This document shows positions 18,797 to 26,923 of a stretch of DNA of 64,000 bases, in pieces. A model generated the notes under the pieces. It made no database searches and was not told where the DNA came from. It was given only the letters and a program-made list of their open reading frames with translations. Each line of letters opens with the position of its first letter. The first letter of the stretch is position 1. The translations under genes were made by a program, and so were the position numbers. Source of the DNA: Streptosporangium becharense (GTDB taxonomy: Bacteria > Actinomycetota > Actinomycetes > Streptosporangiales > Streptosporangiaceae); assembly GCF_014204985.1 (NCBI RefSeq), contig NZ_JACHMP010000001.1:3472001-3536000 (forward strand). The letters run 5' to 3'.

Positions 18797-19488
18797 CGCA
18801 CCGCGTAGAGGGCGGCCTGGGTCCTGTCCTGCACGCCCAGCTTCATCAGCACGTTGGAGACGTGGGTCTTGACGGTCTTCTCGGCCACCGTCAGCTCCCT
18901 GGCGATCTCACGGTTGGACCGTCCGGACGCGATCAGTGCCAGCACCTGGCGTTCCCGTTCGGTCAGCGGTGCCACGGGCACCGCCGCAGGCGCGCCGGGA
19001 GCCGGGCCGGCACCACCGAGGGCGGGAGACACCCTAAAGACCGGGCCCGTGCCAGGTACCGGGGCCGGGGCTGGGGCTGGGGCTGACAGCATCGCCTCGG
19101 CGGCCTCCGGCGCCAGGAGCACCTGCCCGCCGTGGACCGCGCGGACGGCCTGGACGAGCGCGCCGGGCTCGACGTCCTTGTAGAGGAAACCCACGGCGCC
19201 GGCGCGCATCGCCGGGGCCACGTCCTCCCTGTCGCTGACGGAGGTCAGCACCAGCGCCTTCGACGACAGCCCGCGCTCCGCCATCAGGGTCAGCGCGCCG
19301 AGACCGTCCAGGACCGGCATCCTCAGGTCCAGGAGCAGCACGTCCGGGGCGAGCGACTCCACCAGGGCGACCGCCTCGGCGCCGTCGGCCGCCTCCCCCA
19401 CCACGTCGAGGTCGTCCTGCAGGTCGAGGAAGGTACGCAGCCCCTGCCGGACGACCGGGTGATCGTCGGCGATCAGTACGCGGATCAT
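18781..19488 (-). CDS. NarL/LuxR-type response regulator
   Basis: About 235 residues from ATG 19488. The receiver domain (1-120) has the acidic pair in RVLIADDHPVV, phospho-acceptor Asp in VLLLDLRMPV and the conserved Lys in FLYKDVEPG. A Pro/Ala-rich linker (APAPAPAPVPGTGP) joins it to a LuxR helix-turn-helix (LTERERQVLALIASGRSNREIARELTVAEKTVKTHVSNVLMKLG). It overlaps the upstream kinase gene by 4 bp (ATGA), so the pair is translationally coupled. It is probably phosphorylated by that kinase and acts as a transcription factor; its targets are not evident. Confidence 0.95.
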   Translation of the reverse strand: MIRVLIADDHPVVRQGLRTFLDLQDDLDVVGEAADGAEAVALVESLAPDVLLLDLRMPVLDGLGALTLMAERGLSSKALVLTSVSDREDVAPAMRAGAVGFLYKDVEPGALVQAVRAVHGGQVLLAPEAAEAMLSAPAPAPAPVPGTGPVFRVSPALGGAGPAPGAPAAVPVAPLTERERQVLALIASGRSNREIARELTVAEKTVKTHVSNVLMKLGVQDRTQAALYAVRNGLT

Positions 19489-20615
19489 GTCGGCACCTCC
19501 ATCCGGATGAGCGTTCCCCGGCCGGGTTCCGAGCTGACCCGGACGCTCCCGTCGAGGGCCTGCGCGCGGTCGTTCATCGAGGCGATGCCCAGACCCCGCC
19601 CCGCGGCGGCGGACACGTCGAACCCCACCCCGTCGTCGCCGACCTCCAGGACGACACGTCCGCCCGCGCACCCCAGCCGGACGTGCACGGCCCGAGCTCC
19701 AGAATGCCTGGAGGCGTTGTGCAGCGCCTCCTGCGCGACCCGCAGCACGGCCACCTCCACCGCGGGTTCGAGCTCGCAGACGGGGGTCTCCTCGAAGGAG
19801 AAGACGGCCGGGTGGAGCCGGTCGAGCAGGCGCACGTGCTTGCGGAGCGTCTCGGCCAGGCCGTGCCGGTCGAGTTCCGCCGGGCGGAGCTCCACGATCA
19901 CCGCGCGGAGCTCGGCCAGCGCCTCCCCCGCCAGCCGCTCCACCCGGTCGAGCTCCCGCAGTGCCCGGTCGGGGTCGCGGGTGACCAGCGAGGCGGCGGC
20001 CTGCGCGGTGAGGCGGAGCGAGAACAGCTTCTGGGTCACCGCGTCGTGCAGTTCCCTGGCCATCCGGGTGCGTTCCTCCACCAGCGCCAGCTCCCGGCCG
20101 CGCTCGTAGAGCCGCGCGTTGGTCAGCGCGATGGCCGCGTGCGCGGCGAACATGGTGAGCAACCGCTCGTCGGCCTCGGTGAAGCCGCCCGGGGAGTGCT
20201 TGTCGGACAGGAAGATGATGCCGAGCACCTGACCGCCGTCGAGGATCGGCACCCCGAGGAAGTCCTTCAGCACCGGATGCGCGCGCGGCCAGTACTCGAA
20301 CCTGGGGTCCCTGCGGATGTCCGGCAGGCGCACCGGCGCGGCCTCGCGCAGCATCGCGCCGAGCATGCCGTGCTGGCGGGGCATGGGGCCGATCGCCTCC
20401 CACTGCTCGTCCGAGATGCCCTCGGCGACGAACTCGGCGAACGCCCCCTGGTCGTCGGGCACGCCCAGGGCGGCGTAACGGGCGTCCAGCAGCCGTCGCG
20501 CCGAGCGGACGATGACCTGGAGCACCTCCCGGACCGACAGGTGCCTCGTCACGGCCAGCACGGCGGAGCTCACCGCCTGCAGGACGGCGTCGCGATCCCC
20601 GGCCTCCGCGCTCAT
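19485..20615 (-). CDS. GAF-domain sensor histidine kinase (HisKA_3 type)
   Basis: 376 residues without membrane helices, so cytosolic. Residues about 20-170 are a GAF domain (ARYAALGVPDDQGAFAEFVAEGI, GVPILDGGQVLGIIFLSDK). The phospho-acceptor His is His190 in MARELHDAVTQKLFSL, followed by a HATPase_c domain with N box VAQEALHNASRHSGA, G1 VGDDGVGFD and G2 GRGLGIASM. It resembles DevS/NarX-class kinases with a redox- or ligand-sensing GAF; no heme or cysteine ligand can be assigned from sequence. It forms a coupled pair with the response regulator at 18781. Confidence 0.94.
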   Translation of the reverse strand: MSAEAGDRDAVLQAVSSAVLAVTRHLSVREVLQVIVRSARRLLDARYAALGVPDDQGAFAEFVAEGISDEQWEAIGPMPRQHGMLGAMLREAAPVRLPDIRRDPRFEYWPRAHPVLKDFLGVPILDGGQVLGIIFLSDKHSPGGFTEADERLLTMFAAHAAIALTNARLYERGRELALVEERTRMARELHDAVTQKLFSLRLTAQAAASLVTRDPDRALRELDRVERLAGEALAELRAVIVELRPAELDRHGLAETLRKHVRLLDRLHPAVFSFEETPVCELEPAVEVAVLRVAQEALHNASRHSGARAVHVRLGCAGGRVVLEVGDDGVGFDVSAAAGRGLGIASMNDRAQALDGSVRVSSEPGRGTLIRMEVPT

Positions 20616-20738
20616 GGAGAAACTCTAGGCGCCGGTGCGCGCCGCCGCGTTACGCCATCGGTCCTAGGTCCATGAGCCCGCGCGGAACCGGTCCCGGGGC
20701 CGAGGCGCGCGCGGCTCTCCGGTTCCTACCGTCGGACC

Positions 20739-21404
20739 ATGACGAACACCGCGCTCATCACCGGCGCCTCCCGCGGTCTCGGCCTGGCCCTGGCCCGCTC
20801 CCTCGCCGCCGACGGCTGGAAGCTCATCCTCACCGCCCGCGGCCGGGACGCACTGGCCCGTGCCGCGGACGACCTCGGCGCCCTCGCCCTGGCGGGCGAC
20901 GTCGCGGACCCGGCCCACCGCGACCGGCTGGCCCGGGCCGCACGAGACCTCGGCGGGCTGGACCTGCTGGTCAACAACGCCTCGGGACTGGGCCCGGTTC
21001 CGATGCGCCCGCTGGCGGACTACCCGGTGGACACGCTGGAGGAACTGCTGCGGGTCAACGTGCTGGCCCCGCTGGCGCTGATCCAGGCGACCCTGCCCGG
21101 CCTCAGGGAGCGGCGCGGCGCGATCGTCAACGTCTCCTCGGACGCGGCGGTGGAGGCGTACGAGGGCTGGGGCGGATACGCCGCGACCAAGGCGGCCCTG
21201 GAGCGGCTCTCCCACGTGCTGGCGGTGGAAGAGCCGGACGTCGCGGTCTGGTGGTTCGACCCGGGCGAGATGCGCACCGCCATGCTCGCCGACGCGGTCG
21301 GCGCCGAGGAGGCCGCGACGGCCCCCGCCCCGGAGACGGTCGTGCCCACGCTGCGGCGGCTGGTCGCCGAACGCCCGGCCAGCGGGCGGATCAGACACCG
21401 GTGA
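20739..21404 (+). CDS. Short-chain dehydrogenase/reductase
   Basis: 221 residues. TGASRGLG (cofactor binding), NNAS in place of NNAG, Ser in VNVSSDAAV, and YAATK (catalytic Tyr and Lys) identify a classical SDR. It lacks the C-terminal substrate loop length of 250-residue members, so it is a short form. It would be an NAD(P)H-dependent oxidoreductase in the cytosol with unknown substrate. It is followed 17 bp later by the QueA-like gene and is divergent from the sensor kinase. Cotranscription with queA is likely. Confidence 0.9.
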   Translation: MTNTALITGASRGLGLALARSLAADGWKLILTARGRDALARAADDLGALALAGDVADPAHRDRLARAARDLGGLDLLVNNASGLGPVPMRPLADYPVDTLEELLRVNVLAPLALIQATLPGLRERRGAIVNVSSDAAVEAYEGWGGYAATKAALERLSHVLAVEEPDVAVWWFDPGEMRTAMLADAVGAEEAATAPAPETVVPTLRRLVAERPASGRIRHR

Positions 21405-21421
21405 ACGACGAGAGGAGAGGC

Positions 21422-22606
21422 ATGGACGTGACGGACACCGCGGACACGACCGGTGCCGTGAACACACCGAACCCCGCGAACGCACCGGCCCTCGCGAACG
21501 CACCGAACCCCGGCGACACGGCGGGCACCCGGAACACGACGGACGCCATGGCCGCCGGCTTCGAACTCCCGTGGGAACTGCAGGCGCACGAGCCGCCGGA
21601 GGCCAGAGGGCTGGCCCGTGACGGGGTGCGCCTGCTCGTCGCACACCGCGACACCGGGGAGATCGGCCACCACGCGTTCACCGACCTGCCCGGCCTGCTC
21701 CGCCCCGGTGACCTGCTGGTGGTCAACAACTCCGCGACGCTGCCGGCCGCGGTCCGCCTCGACCGGCTCGCGGTGCACTTCTCCACCGAGCGCGAGGACG
21801 GGACCTGGCTGGTCGAGCTGCGCCGGCGCGGGGGACCCCGGACACCGGAGGGCGCCGGGCCGGAGCGGGGGCCGGCCGGGAGGCCGGAGAGCGCCGCAGA
21901 GCCCTACCGGGGCGGTGCGGACGGGGAGTGGCTGCCGCTGCCGGGCGGGGCGACGCTCCGGCTGCTGGGGCGGGAGACGCCCCGGTTGTGGCGGGCCGCG
22001 CTGGACCGCGACGTCCCCGCGTACCTGCGGCGGTACGGCGTGCCGATCCGCTACTCGTACGTGGACCGGGACTGGCCGCTGACCGCCTACCAGACCGTGT
22101 TCGCGGTGCACCCGGGGAGCGCGGAGATGCCCAGCGCGGGACGGCCGTTCACCGCCGCCCTGGTGACCGCCCTGGTGTCACGCGGGATCGGCGTCGCGCC
22201 GATCACCCTGCACACCGGGGTGGCCTCGCCGGAGAAGCACGAACCGCCCTACCCGGAGCGGTTCGAGGTGCCCGTGAGCACGGCGCGGCTGGTGGAGCTC
22301 ACGCGCGGGTCCGGCGGCCGGGTGGTCGCGGTCGGCACGACGGTGGTGCGGGCACTGGAGACGGCGGCGCTGGCCACCGGCCGGGTGCGGGCGGCACGGG
22401 GCTGGACCTCGCACGTGGTGACCCCCGAGGCGGGGGTACGGGCGGTGGACGGACTGCTCACCGGGTTGCACGAGCCCCGTTCCAGCCACCTGATGATGCT
22501 CTCGGCGATCGCCGGAGGGGAACTGCTGTCGCGCTCCTACGCGCAGGCGCTCGGGCGGGGGTACCTCTGGCACGAGTTCGGCGACGTCCACCTCATCATC
22601 GGCTGA
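21422..22606 (+). CDS. QueA-like S-adenosylmethionine:tRNA ribosyltransferase-isomerase
   Basis: About 394 residues from ATG 21422 behind GAGGAGAGG. The QueA fold is clear: LPGLLRPGDLLVVNNSATLPAAVRL, YVDRDWPLTAYQTVFAVHPGSAEMPSAGRPFT, GIGVAPITLHTGVAS, EKHEPPYPERFEVP, VVAVGTTVVRALETAA, and the C-terminal SSHLMMLSAIAGGELLSRSYAQAL. QueA makes epoxyqueuosine on tRNA. No tgt, queD, queF or queG gene is nearby and actinomycetes usually lack the pathway, so this may be a paralogue with another role. Residues 1-42 are a low-complexity Asn/Pro/Ala/Thr run; ATG 21548 (MAAGFELPWELQAHEPPEARG) is a plausible alternative start. Confidence 0.82.
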   Translation: MDVTDTADTTGAVNTPNPANAPALANAPNPGDTAGTRNTTDAMAAGFELPWELQAHEPPEARGLARDGVRLLVAHRDTGEIGHHAFTDLPGLLRPGDLLVVNNSATLPAAVRLDRLAVHFSTEREDGTWLVELRRRGGPRTPEGAGPERGPAGRPESAAEPYRGGADGEWLPLPGGATLRLLGRETPRLWRAALDRDVPAYLRRYGVPIRYSYVDRDWPLTAYQTVFAVHPGSAEMPSAGRPFTAALVTALVSRGIGVAPITLHTGVASPEKHEPPYPERFEVPVSTARLVELTRGSGGRVVAVGTTVVRALETAALATGRVRAARGWTSHVVTPEAGVRAVDGLLTGLHEPRSSHLMMLSAIAGGELLSRSYAQALGRGYLWHEFGDVHLIIG

Positions 22607-22737
22607 GCGGCCCGGACCGCCCTGCCCGGGACGCCCACAGGTCGCCGGCCAGTCAGTCACAAGGGGTTTCCAAGTCGGATCCCGCATGCTGATCGCAGCA
22701 CCCAATGGGGGATCCCGAATTCCGACTGGAGTAAGAA

Positions 22738-23283
22738 ATGCGCCGGCACCTGACCGCGTTCGCCGCCCTCGCCGTGGCGGGAGGCATGCTGCTCACCCCT
22801 GGAACCGCGAACGCCGCGGCACCGCAGGCCGCTGCACAGGGAACGGCGGCCCAGGCCGACCAGCCCCTCTCGCCGCTGAAGACGGACATCTTCGCCCCGC
22901 GCGTGACCTGGCCGGGTGACCCGATCGTCTACACGCTCAAGATCAAGAACGTCGGCAAGTGGTACACCGACATCGCCTACGTCGGCGGCTACCTGCCCAA
23001 GCAGGTCTCCAAGGTCCGCATCATCAGCAAGCCCAAGGGTGCGTACTGCGAGGTCACCGGCCGCGAGGTCGGCTGCCTGCTCGACACCCTCAACCCCGGC
23101 AAGTCGACCACCCTCAAGATCCGGGCGTGGGTGAACCGCAACGCTCGCGGCACCGCCGTCGCCGAGTTCGGCTCGGCCTCCATCGACATCCCCGCGGGCG
23201 GGCTCGGCACCTTCGACATCCACGGCATCGACGTCGGCACCGACATCAAGTACGGGCGAGTGAAGACCAAGATCATTCGCTAG
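22738..23283 (+). CDS. Secreted DUF11-like beta-sandwich protein, copy 1
   Basis: 181 residues. The signal peptide HLTAFAALAVAGGMLLTPGTANAAA ends with AxA. The mature part has the pattern of a DUF11/CARDB-type immunoglobulin-like domain: FAPRVTWPGDPIVYTLKIKNVGKWYTDIAYVGGYLP, then VRIISKPKGAYCEVTGREVGCLLDTLNPGKSTTLKIRAWVNRNARGTAVAEF. Cys residues are spaced C-x8-C and probably form a disulfide outside the cell. The chain ends KTKIIR. A paralogue lies at 23521 with the same cysteine spacing and the same ending. The function is unknown; a cell-surface or extracellular binding role is inferred. Confidence 0.85.
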   Translation: MRRHLTAFAALAVAGGMLLTPGTANAAAPQAAAQGTAAQADQPLSPLKTDIFAPRVTWPGDPIVYTLKIKNVGKWYTDIAYVGGYLPKQVSKVRIISKPKGAYCEVTGREVGCLLDTLNPGKSTTLKIRAWVNRNARGTAVAEFGSASIDIPAGGLGTFDIHGIDVGTDIKYGRVKTKIIR

Positions 23284-23417
23284 TCCGCCTCCTTGCGGGG
23301 AGATGCTCCCCGAAGAGGACTCGGAGCGCCCGGAGGCCGCCCGCAGCTGGCGGCCGGTCGGTGCGGGACCCCGTTCCGCCTGCGTGACGCGGCGCCGGGC
23401 GCTCCGCTAAATCTGCC

Positions 23418-23437
23418 GTAGAAAATACAATTTCTAC
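23418..23437. promoter_or_regulatory. AT-rich palindrome upstream of the second secreted gene
   Basis: GTAGAAA-N6-TTTCTAC, a perfect 7-bp inverted repeat inside an AT-rich island (about 23409-23460) in otherwise GC-rich DNA, 80-100 bp upstream of the ATG at 23521. It could be a promoter with an operator, or a stable AT-rich element for a nucleoid protein. Confidence 0.45.
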
Positions 23438-23520
23438 ATACATCAAAATATGTGATAAAACGCTGCGGTCCTTCTGGGGCGTTCCAAGCGTCCCCTCACT
23501 CTTCGACTGGGAGATGTTTG

Positions 23521-24090
23521 ATGCGCCATCCGATCTCCAGGATCGCAGCCCTCACCCTGGCGGCCTCGCTGGCCGGCGGCGTGCTGTTCGCCGCCCCCGC
23601 CTCGGCCGCCCCCGCGCAGGCTCCGGTTCAGGCCCCCGCGTCCGCCGTCAAGACGGCGGACGAGCCCTACTCCTCCTTCAAGGTCAGCATCTCGGCGCCG
23701 AAGAAGGTCCGGGCGGGCGGGAAGATCACCTACACGGTCAAGGCCGTCAACGGGGGCCCGCACCTGGCCGACACGTTCTACATGGGCGGCGCCCTGCCCA
23801 AGAACTCCAAGATCACCGCGATCTACGGCCCCAAGGGCTCCGAGTGCGACGTCTACGATGACGGCTTCTGGTGCTGGTACCCGCGCGCCATCAAGGTGGG
23901 CGAGCAGGCCACCCTCCGGATCACCGTCAAGCTCACCAACCGGGCTCGCGGCACCGCCGAGGCCATCCTCGGCGTCGACGCCTACGACCTGCCGAACGGC
24001 GCCGAGAACCTGTCCCGGGACGAGTACGAGCGCCTGGGCATCAAGAGCTGGTACTTCGTGAAGAAGGCCAAGACCAAGATCGTCCGCTGA
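23521..24090 (+). CDS. Secreted DUF11-like beta-sandwich protein, copy 2
   Basis: 189 residues from ATG 23521 behind GGGAGATG; an upstream in-frame start would place a charged leader before the signal peptide. Signal: RIAALTLAASLAGGVLFAAPASAAP. The mature domain matches the previous gene: SISAPKKVRAGGKITYTVKAVNGGPHLADTFYMGGALP, GPKGSECDVYDDGFWCWYPR with C-x8-C, VGEQATLRITVKLTNRARGTAEAI, and the end KTKIVR. This copy has an extra loop (LSRDEYERLGIKSWYF) near the C-terminus. The pair probably arose by tandem duplication. A terminator hairpin follows directly. Confidence 0.85.
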   Translation: MRHPISRIAALTLAASLAGGVLFAAPASAAPAQAPVQAPASAVKTADEPYSSFKVSISAPKKVRAGGKITYTVKAVNGGPHLADTFYMGGALPKNSKITAIYGPKGSECDVYDDGFWCWYPRAIKVGEQATLRITVKLTNRARGTAEAILGVDAYDLPNGAENLSRDEYERLGIKSWYFVKKAKTKIVR

Positions 24091-24102
24091 CGGCACGTCT
24101 CG

Positions 24103-24132
24103 GAAGCCCCGTCCTGCGCAGGGCGGGGCTTC
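24103..24132 (+). terminator. Terminator hairpin after the secreted protein pair
   Basis: GAAGCCCCGTCCT / AGGGCGGGGCTTC, 13-bp arms with one mismatch and a tight GCG loop, 12 bp after the stop codon and followed by TCACGTTC. Confidence 0.75.
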
Positions 24133-24584
24133 TCACGTTCCCGGGACACGAACCCGGCACCGGCGGGACCGCGGGGCGGGAACGGTCCGTCAGCCGGGTC
24201 GCGGCCTCCGAGCACTCCGGACCACCATCAGCAGCTTTTATATGATTTATCCCATTAAATTAGTTAATGACCTTTTTCGCGTTTCCCGGCTCCGGAGAAG
24301 AATCCCCCGGATGGACTTCCCCGTTTCCCGCGATGTTCACCTCCCGCCCACCTGTTCCCCGATGGATTTCTCCGCGCCGCTCCGAGGAGACACGGCCTCC
24401 CCACGGGAGGCGACCTCCTGGAGGGACACAGTCCTCCGGAGGGCACGCCCTTCGGAGGGACGCTTCCCCAGCAGGACACGGCCTCCAGGGGCGGTTCCCC
24501 GGAGAGTGCGGGCAACCTCATATGCGCTGCGCTCCCTCACCCGGCAGGATTCCCCCATGACGAGTTCCGCGGGCCGCGTGACCC
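24133..24584. other. Gene-free stretch with AT island and ~17-bp tandem array
   Basis: No convincing gene is seen in this 450-bp gap; the reading frame across it is repetitive and atypical. It holds an AT-rich island at about 24233-24275 (TTTTATATGATTTATCCC and following) and, at 24381-24511, about eight degenerate units of 15-18 bp of the form TCCGGAGGGACACGGCC laid end to end. The array ends about 75 bp before the response-regulator start, so it may lie in that gene's promoter or leader. Confidence 0.55.
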
Positions 24585-25268
24585 ATGGCTGAGCTGAGGG
24601 TCGTCCTGGCCGAGGACCACTATCTGGTGCGGGAGGGCACCCGCCGCCTCCTGGAGGCTTCGGGAGAGATCTCGGTGGTCGCCGCCGTGGGCACCGCCGA
24701 CGAACTGCTCGACGCCGCACGGCGGCTCACGCCCGACACGGTGGTGACCGACATCCGCATGCCGGGCTCCGCCGAGCTCGTGCGTCCGGGAATGGAGGGC
24801 ATCGACGCCGCCCACCGGATCCGCGCGGAGTCGCGGGGCATCGGGGTCGTGGTGCTCTCCCAGTTCGCCGACGCGATGTTCGCCCTCGACCTGTTCAAGG
24901 ACGGCACCGAGGGACGGGCCTACCTGCTCAAGGACAGGGTCGGCGACATCGACGAGTTGTTCGGCGCGATCAGGTCGGTGGCCGAGGGCGGCTCGGTGAT
25001 CGACCCCAAGGTGGTGGAAGGGCTGCTGGCCAGGCGAGGGGTGCGGAGCAGCCCGCCGCCCGCCGAGCTGACCCCCAGGGAACTGGACGTGCTCAGGGAG
25101 ATGGCCCACGGCCTGTCCAACGGCGGTATCGCACGTGCCCTGCACCTGTCGGTCTCCGCGATCGAGAAGCACGTCAACTCGATCTTCATGAAGCTGGCCC
25201 TGGAGAACAGCCCCGACACCCACCGCCGGGTGGCGGCCGTCATCGCCTACCTGGGATCATCGGGCTAG
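24585..25268 (+). CDS. LuxR-type response regulator, orphan
   Basis: 227 residues. The receiver domain has the acidic pair in RVVLAEDHYLV, the phospho-acceptor Asp in DTVVTDIRMPG and Lys in YLLKDRVGDI. The C-terminal LuxR helix-turn-helix reads LTPRELDVLREMAHGLSNGGIARALHLSVSAIEKHVNSIFMKLAL. An insert (GSAELVRPGMEG) after the phospho-site is longer than usual. No sensor kinase gene is adjacent, so its kinase must be encoded elsewhere. The ATG has no strong Shine-Dalgarno. It is upstream of and convergent with the MarR gene. Confidence 0.92.
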   Translation: MAELRVVLAEDHYLVREGTRRLLEASGEISVVAAVGTADELLDAARRLTPDTVVTDIRMPGSAELVRPGMEGIDAAHRIRAESRGIGVVVLSQFADAMFALDLFKDGTEGRAYLLKDRVGDIDELFGAIRSVAEGGSVIDPKVVEGLLARRGVRSSPPPAELTPRELDVLREMAHGLSNGGIARALHLSVSAIEKHVNSIFMKLALENSPDTHRRVAAVIAYLGSSG

Positions 25269-25307
25269 ACCGGGGACCCGGCGCCTCCTCGTGGAGGGCC
25301 GCCGCCC

Positions 25308-25802
25308 TCACCCGGCGGCCATGCTCCGCAGCAGGCGGGCCAGCAGCCGGGAGAGCTGTTCCCGCTCCTCTTCCGAGAGCCCGTCCAGCAGCGTCTGAAG
25401 GCCGCGTACATGATCCTCGACGGCCTCCTCCACCAGCCTCCGCCCCCGATCCAGAAGCCGCAGGAGCACGCCGCGGCCGTCGGCCGGATCGGGGACACGA
25501 ACCAGCAACCCGGCCGCCTCCAACCGGTCGACGCGGTTCGTGGTCGCCGCGGGCGACAGCAGCAGCGACGAGGCGAGCGCTCCCGCGGAAAGCTCCTCAC
25601 CACTCCGGTACAGCGTGGCCAGCACGTCGAACTCGCCGCGGTTGAGACCGTGGACCCGTAGCGTGGCGGTCATGGCGGCGTTGGCCAGGGTGTCGGCCCT
25701 GCTGAGCCGCCCGAACAGCGCCATCGGCCGGGCGTCGACGCCGGGCCGCCGGGCCGCCCACTGGTCGGCCATCTCCCGTATGCCAAGATCCGGATCCTTC
25801 AC
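25308..25802 (-). CDS. MarR-family transcriptional regulator
   Basis: About 164 residues from GTG 25802; a GTG at 25826 would add eight residues in a less helical leader. The winged helix is clear: GLNRGEFDVLATLYRSGEELSAGALASSLLLSPAATTNRVDRLEAAGLLVRVPDPADGRGVLLRLLDRGRRLVEEAV, with the conserved Asp-x-Arg of the wing (DPADGRG). It ends in a helical dimerisation region. MarR proteins usually repress an adjacent efflux or catabolic gene; none is adjacent on the divergent side, so its target is not obvious. An AT-rich stretch (AAAAATATCTC on the minus strand) precedes the start. Confidence 0.9.
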   Translation of the reverse strand: MKDPDLGIREMADQWAARRPGVDARPMALFGRLSRADTLANAAMTATLRVHGLNRGEFDVLATLYRSGEELSAGALASSLLLSPAATTNRVDRLEAAGLLVRVPDPADGRGVLLRLLDRGRRLVEEAVEDHVRGLQTLLDGLSEEEREQLSRLLARLLRSMAAG

Positions 25803-25975
25803 CGAGATATTTTTACATCGAACCACAGGGGCGGTCCGTCATCACCCCGGAACGGGCCCGCCGGCGGCGCCACGACACGGAACCATCGAGTGCGGAGCCC
25901 GGATCCCCGCGACAGGATCCCTTCAAGCCCGGGAGGCGGCGGGAACGCGCCCGTGGACGCGGCCGCGACGCGCGG

Positions 25976-26923
25976 TCAGGCGGCGACCGGGACGTCGTGC
26001 GCGGCGCCGACGACCACCACCGAGGCGACGGACGACTCGGCCGCCCAGGCCAGTGCCCTGCGGTCGTCTCCCCGGACCTCGGGCAGCACCGTCACCTCCA
26101 CCGTCAGGCGCCGGATGGCCACCACGCGGCGTACCGAGGCCCACAGCGTGTCGTCCCCGACGAAGGCGGAGGCGGTCGCGGGAGTACCGGACGGTCCCAG
26201 ATATCTGAGCGCCACCGGTCTGACCGGGGCTCCGGCGTCCAGCGCCGCCTGGAAGACGGCCGGGCGGAACGTGCCCATCTTCCGGCCGCACCACGTGGTC
26301 CCCTCGGGGAAGGCCGCCACCGCGTGGCCTCCGGCGAGCGCCGCGGCCATCCGGCTCACGGCCACGGGCAGGGCGGACAGCCGCTCCCGGTCGATGAAGA
26401 ACACTCCCGCGACCGTCGCCAGCACACCGATCACCGGCCATCCCAGCACGTCACGCTTGGCCAGCAGGTGACACGGCTGAGCCGCCACCATGACGAGCGG
26501 GTCCAGCCAGGACACGTGGTTGGCCACGAACAGCGGGGCGGCCTGCGGGCTGCCCCGCCCCGGCGGATCGAGATCGGGCCCGGCGGCCGGGACGGAACGG
26601 TACCCGGAAGCCGGGACGATCCGGCCCCGGGCCATCCGGACGGTCCGGGGTCCGGTGGCCGAACCGGCCAGGAAGGTGAACCCCTGCCGCGCCTCCACCC
26701 GGACGCCGATCGCGCGCAACAGCAGCCTGGACCAGGCTCCCGCCAACCGGATCCGGCCACGGTCCCCCAGACCGGTGGCCACCAGCGCGAACGCCACCCC
26801 GGACAGGAGCACCAGTGTCACGGCCGTCAGCCGCAGGACCCTGCGCGGCCAGGCGGCTGTCACCTCCGGTGGCGTGAGGCACGCGGCGGGCGTGCACGGT
26901 GCCGCCGGCAGCCACGGGTTCAT
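25976..26923 (-). CDS. Lysophospholipid acyltransferase (PlsC family)
   Basis: 315 residues. The NHX4D motif (VANHVSWLDPL), the FPEGTTW block, GVFFIDRERL and an N-terminal membrane helix (VLRLTAVTLVLLSGVAFALVATGL) identify a 1-acyl-glycerol-3-phosphate-type acyltransferase at the inner face of the membrane. It overlaps the upstream GNAT gene by 4 bp (ATGA), so the two are coupled. That gene looks like the ornithine N-acyltransferase OlsB, and this one is a good candidate for OlsA; together they would make ornithine lipids. The pathway is inferred from the pairing. Confidence 0.88.
   Translation of the reverse strand: MNPWLPAAPCTPAACLTPPEVTAAWPRRVLRLTAVTLVLLSGVAFALVATGLGDRGRIRLAGAWSRLLLRAIGVRVEARQGFTFLAGSATGPRTVRMARGRIVPASGYRSVPAAGPDLDPPGRGSPQAAPLFVANHVSWLDPLVMVAAQPCHLLAKRDVLGWPVIGVLATVAGVFFIDRERLSALPVAVSRMAAALAGGHAVAAFPEGTTWCGRKMGTFRPAVFQAALDAGAPVRPVALRYLGPSGTPATASAFVGDDTLWASVRRVVAIRRLTVEVTVLPEVRGDDRRALAWAAESSVASVVVVGAAHDVPVAA

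Noticed and set aside
24242-24592. 116-codon plus-strand frame before the LuxR regulator
   Set aside because: It crosses an AT island and a tandem repeat, has no ribosome binding site, and its composition follows the repeat.
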